DNA from: Roseicyclus sp965662675
GTDB taxonomy: Bacteria; Pseudomonadota; Alphaproteobacteria; Rhodobacterales; Rhodobacteraceae
DNA length: 13,826 bases
Direction: 5' to 3'
Assembly (NCBI RefSeq): GCF_965662675.1
Contig: NZ_CBFIIK010000074.1
Location: 1-13,826 of the forward strand
Shown in pieces: positions 12,438 to 13,826 of this stretch. Below the pieces are notes generated by a model. The model was given only the letters and a program-made list of their open reading frames with translations. It was not told the DNA's origin and did not search any database. The number at the start of each line of letters is the position of its first letter. The stretch's first letter is position 1. A program made the translations under genes and the position numbers.

Positions 12438-13826
12438 GCGGCGGGCTCCTGCGTTAACAATGATCGCAGCGTTTGCGTGCCGATGGGCTTGGCCAACACG
12501 GGCCAGCGCGCAGCACCCGCGCAGCGCAGCGGGTCGGTGCTGGGAAGCGAGGTCATTAGTGCTAAGCGCAACATGGGCTGTTTGGCCGCGATCCGTGACA
12601 AGAGAGCGACACCATCGCTCGCCCCAAGGCGGATATCGGACAGCACCCAGTCGATGCCGGGAATATCGGCCAGCGCCAGCGCCTCTTCGGCGCTTGCGGC
12701 CTCCAAGACCTGATGGCCCAGATCGGTCAGATCGGCGCGGATCGTGGCGCGTATGTCGGGCGTGTCCTCGACCAGCAGCACTAGGCGTGGGCGTGCCTCG
12801 GCCTCGGTCGGACGCAGCGGCAGACGCAAGGTCACCACCGCCCCACCCATTGTCCCATTGTCGAGGCGAACATGCCCACCCGCAAGCTGGACAGCATCAT
12901 AGACCATCGTCAGCCCAAGGCCCGAGCCTGCATCCCCCTTGGAGGTGAAGAACGGATCAAGCCCGTGCGCGAGTGCCGCTTGGGAAAAGCCCGGGCCGCT
13001 GTCGCTGACCGTGATGTCGAGCCATGTCTCTTGCACCGACGACAGGCGGATCGCGATCTTGCCTCGCTTGTCACCGCCAATGGCATCACGGGCATTGAGC
13101 ACAAGATTCAACAAGCTGTCTTGCAGCAAGCCCACATCCAGCATCATGGCGGGAAGCGGCACATCGTTCCTTATGCTCAAGACGATGTCGGGGGGCAGCG
13201 TCGCGCGGGCAAGCGGGTCAAGGGCGCTGAGGAAATCGGCCAGCACCGTGGGGGCCTCGCTTGTCTCGCGCGGGCCAGAAATGCGGGCGATCTTGTTCAA
13301 GAGGTCACCGCCGCGCCGCGCGGCCGCCCGCGTCGCGCTGGTCAGCTTTTCCGCACCTTGGGGCAGGGCGAGCCGTTCGAGACGACCCTGCAGGCCAAGG
13401 ATGATGGTCAGAAGGTTGGCGAAGTCATGAGCCAGCCCGCTTGTCAGCTGTGCGGCCAATTCGCGTTTGTGTGTCTGCGCGAGTGCTGCGCGGGCCTGCG
13501 CCTCCTCGGTCAGGTCGGTTGATAGCAGGTAAACGCCGCCGATCGGTTCGCCCGGCGCGACCTTGTCGGGGGTAAAGGCGGTGCGAATGCGCCGACCGGT
13601 TTCGCTTTCGGTGAATTCCAGAACGCTGGCCTCGCCGATCAGGGCGCGCGCCAGATATGGCCGCAACCGCATCGCCGTGTTCTCACCCAAGGCCTGTTCG
13701 AAGCTGAGCCCGACGATATCGTTCTGGCGTCCGGGCAAGAGCGACGACAGGCGCCGGTTGGTATAGGTGTAGACGCCATCGCGGTCGACGCGGGCGATAT
13801 GGGCAGGTGTCATCTCGGTGGTTAGG
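12434..13826 (-). CDS. Hybrid sensor histidine kinase (PAS-HisKA-HATPase-receiver), N-terminus beyond window
   Basis: At least 459 residues are visible from an ATG at 13813, but the frame stays open to the right edge (preceding codons read L-T-T-E), so the protein probably starts further out with more sensory sequence. A PAS-like domain spans about 1-100 (ARVDRDGVYTYTNRRLSSL through GGVYLLSTDLTEE). The phosphoacceptor H129 is in LTSGLAHDFANLLTIILG. The ATP-binding domain has the N box LLNLVLNARDAI, the G1 box DSGPGF, the F box LDPFFTSK and the G2 box GSGLGLTMV. A C-terminal receiver (about 343-455) has E349, D350, phosphoacceptor D393 and K442. It overlaps the OmpR-type regulator gene by four bases and is its presumed partner. 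The H-box type (AHDFxNLL) is that of hybrid kinases. The signal is unknown. Confidence 0.93.
   Translation of the reverse strand, partial: LTTEMTPAHIARVDRDGVYTYTNRRLSSLLPGRQNDIVGLSFEQALGENTAMRLRPYLARALIGEASVLEFTESETGRRIRTAFTPDKVAPGEPIGGVYLLSTDLTEEAQARAALAQTHKRELAAQLTSGLAHDFANLLTIILGLQGRLERLALPQGAEKLTSATRAAARRGGDLLNKIARISGPRETSEAPTVLADFLSALDPLARATLPPDIVLSIRNDVPLPAMMLDVGLLQDSLLNLVLNARDAIGGDKRGKIAIRLSSVQETWLDITVSDSGPGFSQAALAHGLDPFFTSKGDAGSGLGLTMVYDAVQLAGGHVRLDNGTMGGAVVTLRLPLRPTEAEARPRLVLLVEDTPDIRATIRADLTDLGHQVLEAASAEEALALADIPGIDWVLSDIRLGASDGVALLSRIAAKQPMLRLALMTSLPSTDPLRCAGAARWPVLAKPIGTQTLRSLLTQEPAA

Noticed and set aside
11730..12713. 327-residue plus-strand frame antisense to the two-component genes
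   Set aside because: The opposite strand holds intact receiver, winged-helix and kinase motifs; this frame is low-complexity shadow sequence without a ribosome site.

Overview
The window is chromosomal-type DNA from a high-GC alphaproteobacterium, most likely a member of the Rhodobacteraceae (Roseobacter group). This rests on codon use, tight ATGA/TGATG gene overlaps, two TRAP transporter types side by side, and protein sequences resembling that group. No RNA gene, CRISPR array, prophage or intact insertion sequence was seen.

Layout from left to right: (1) 1-2135 (+) is the end-truncated gene of a fused TAXI-type TRAP permease. (2) 2136-2651 has no intact gene but holds a frameshifted remnant of an IS630-type transposase. 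(3) 2652-5567 (-) is a three-gene set: a GntR/UTRA regulator, then a Gfo/Idh/MocA protein, then a YeiH-family (putative sulfate/sulfite exporter) membrane protein. (4) 5568-5672 is a divergent promoter/operator region. (5) 5673-11256 (+) is a six-gene operon: SsuD-like FMNH2-dependent monooxygenase, aldo/keto reductase, flavin reductase, TRAP small permease, TRAP large permease and TRAP solute-binding protein, closed by a strong intrinsic terminator at about 11279-11309. (6) 11310-11735 holds a decayed IS110-type transposase C-terminus, a 9-bp tandem repeat and a doubtful small CxxCH ORF. (7) 11736-13813 (-) is a two-component pair: a hybrid histidine kinase, which continues beyond the right edge, and an OmpR-type response regulator.

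Main interpretation: blocks 3-5 look like a sulfoquinovose (SQ) catabolic locus of the sulfo-SMO type. In the established pathway a flavin reductase (SmoA) supplies FMNH2 to an SQ monooxygenase (SmoC), which releases sulfite and leaves 6-oxo-glucose; an NADPH-dependent aldo/keto reductase (SmoB) then makes glucose. All three families occur here as overlapping genes in the order C-B-A. The locus has no classical GH31 sulfoquinovosidase in view. The adjacent Gfo/Idh protein could fill that role, because NAD+-dependent sulfoquinovosidases of this fold are known and reported from Roseobacter-clade bacteria. The YeiH-family protein would export the sulfur oxyanion. Uptake would be by a DctPQM TRAP transporter rather than an ABC system. 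The GntR protein probably controls both arms from the divergent region. The substrate assignment is inferred from gene content and family resemblance. Two decayed transposase remnants bracket the locus, which would fit acquisition as a module.
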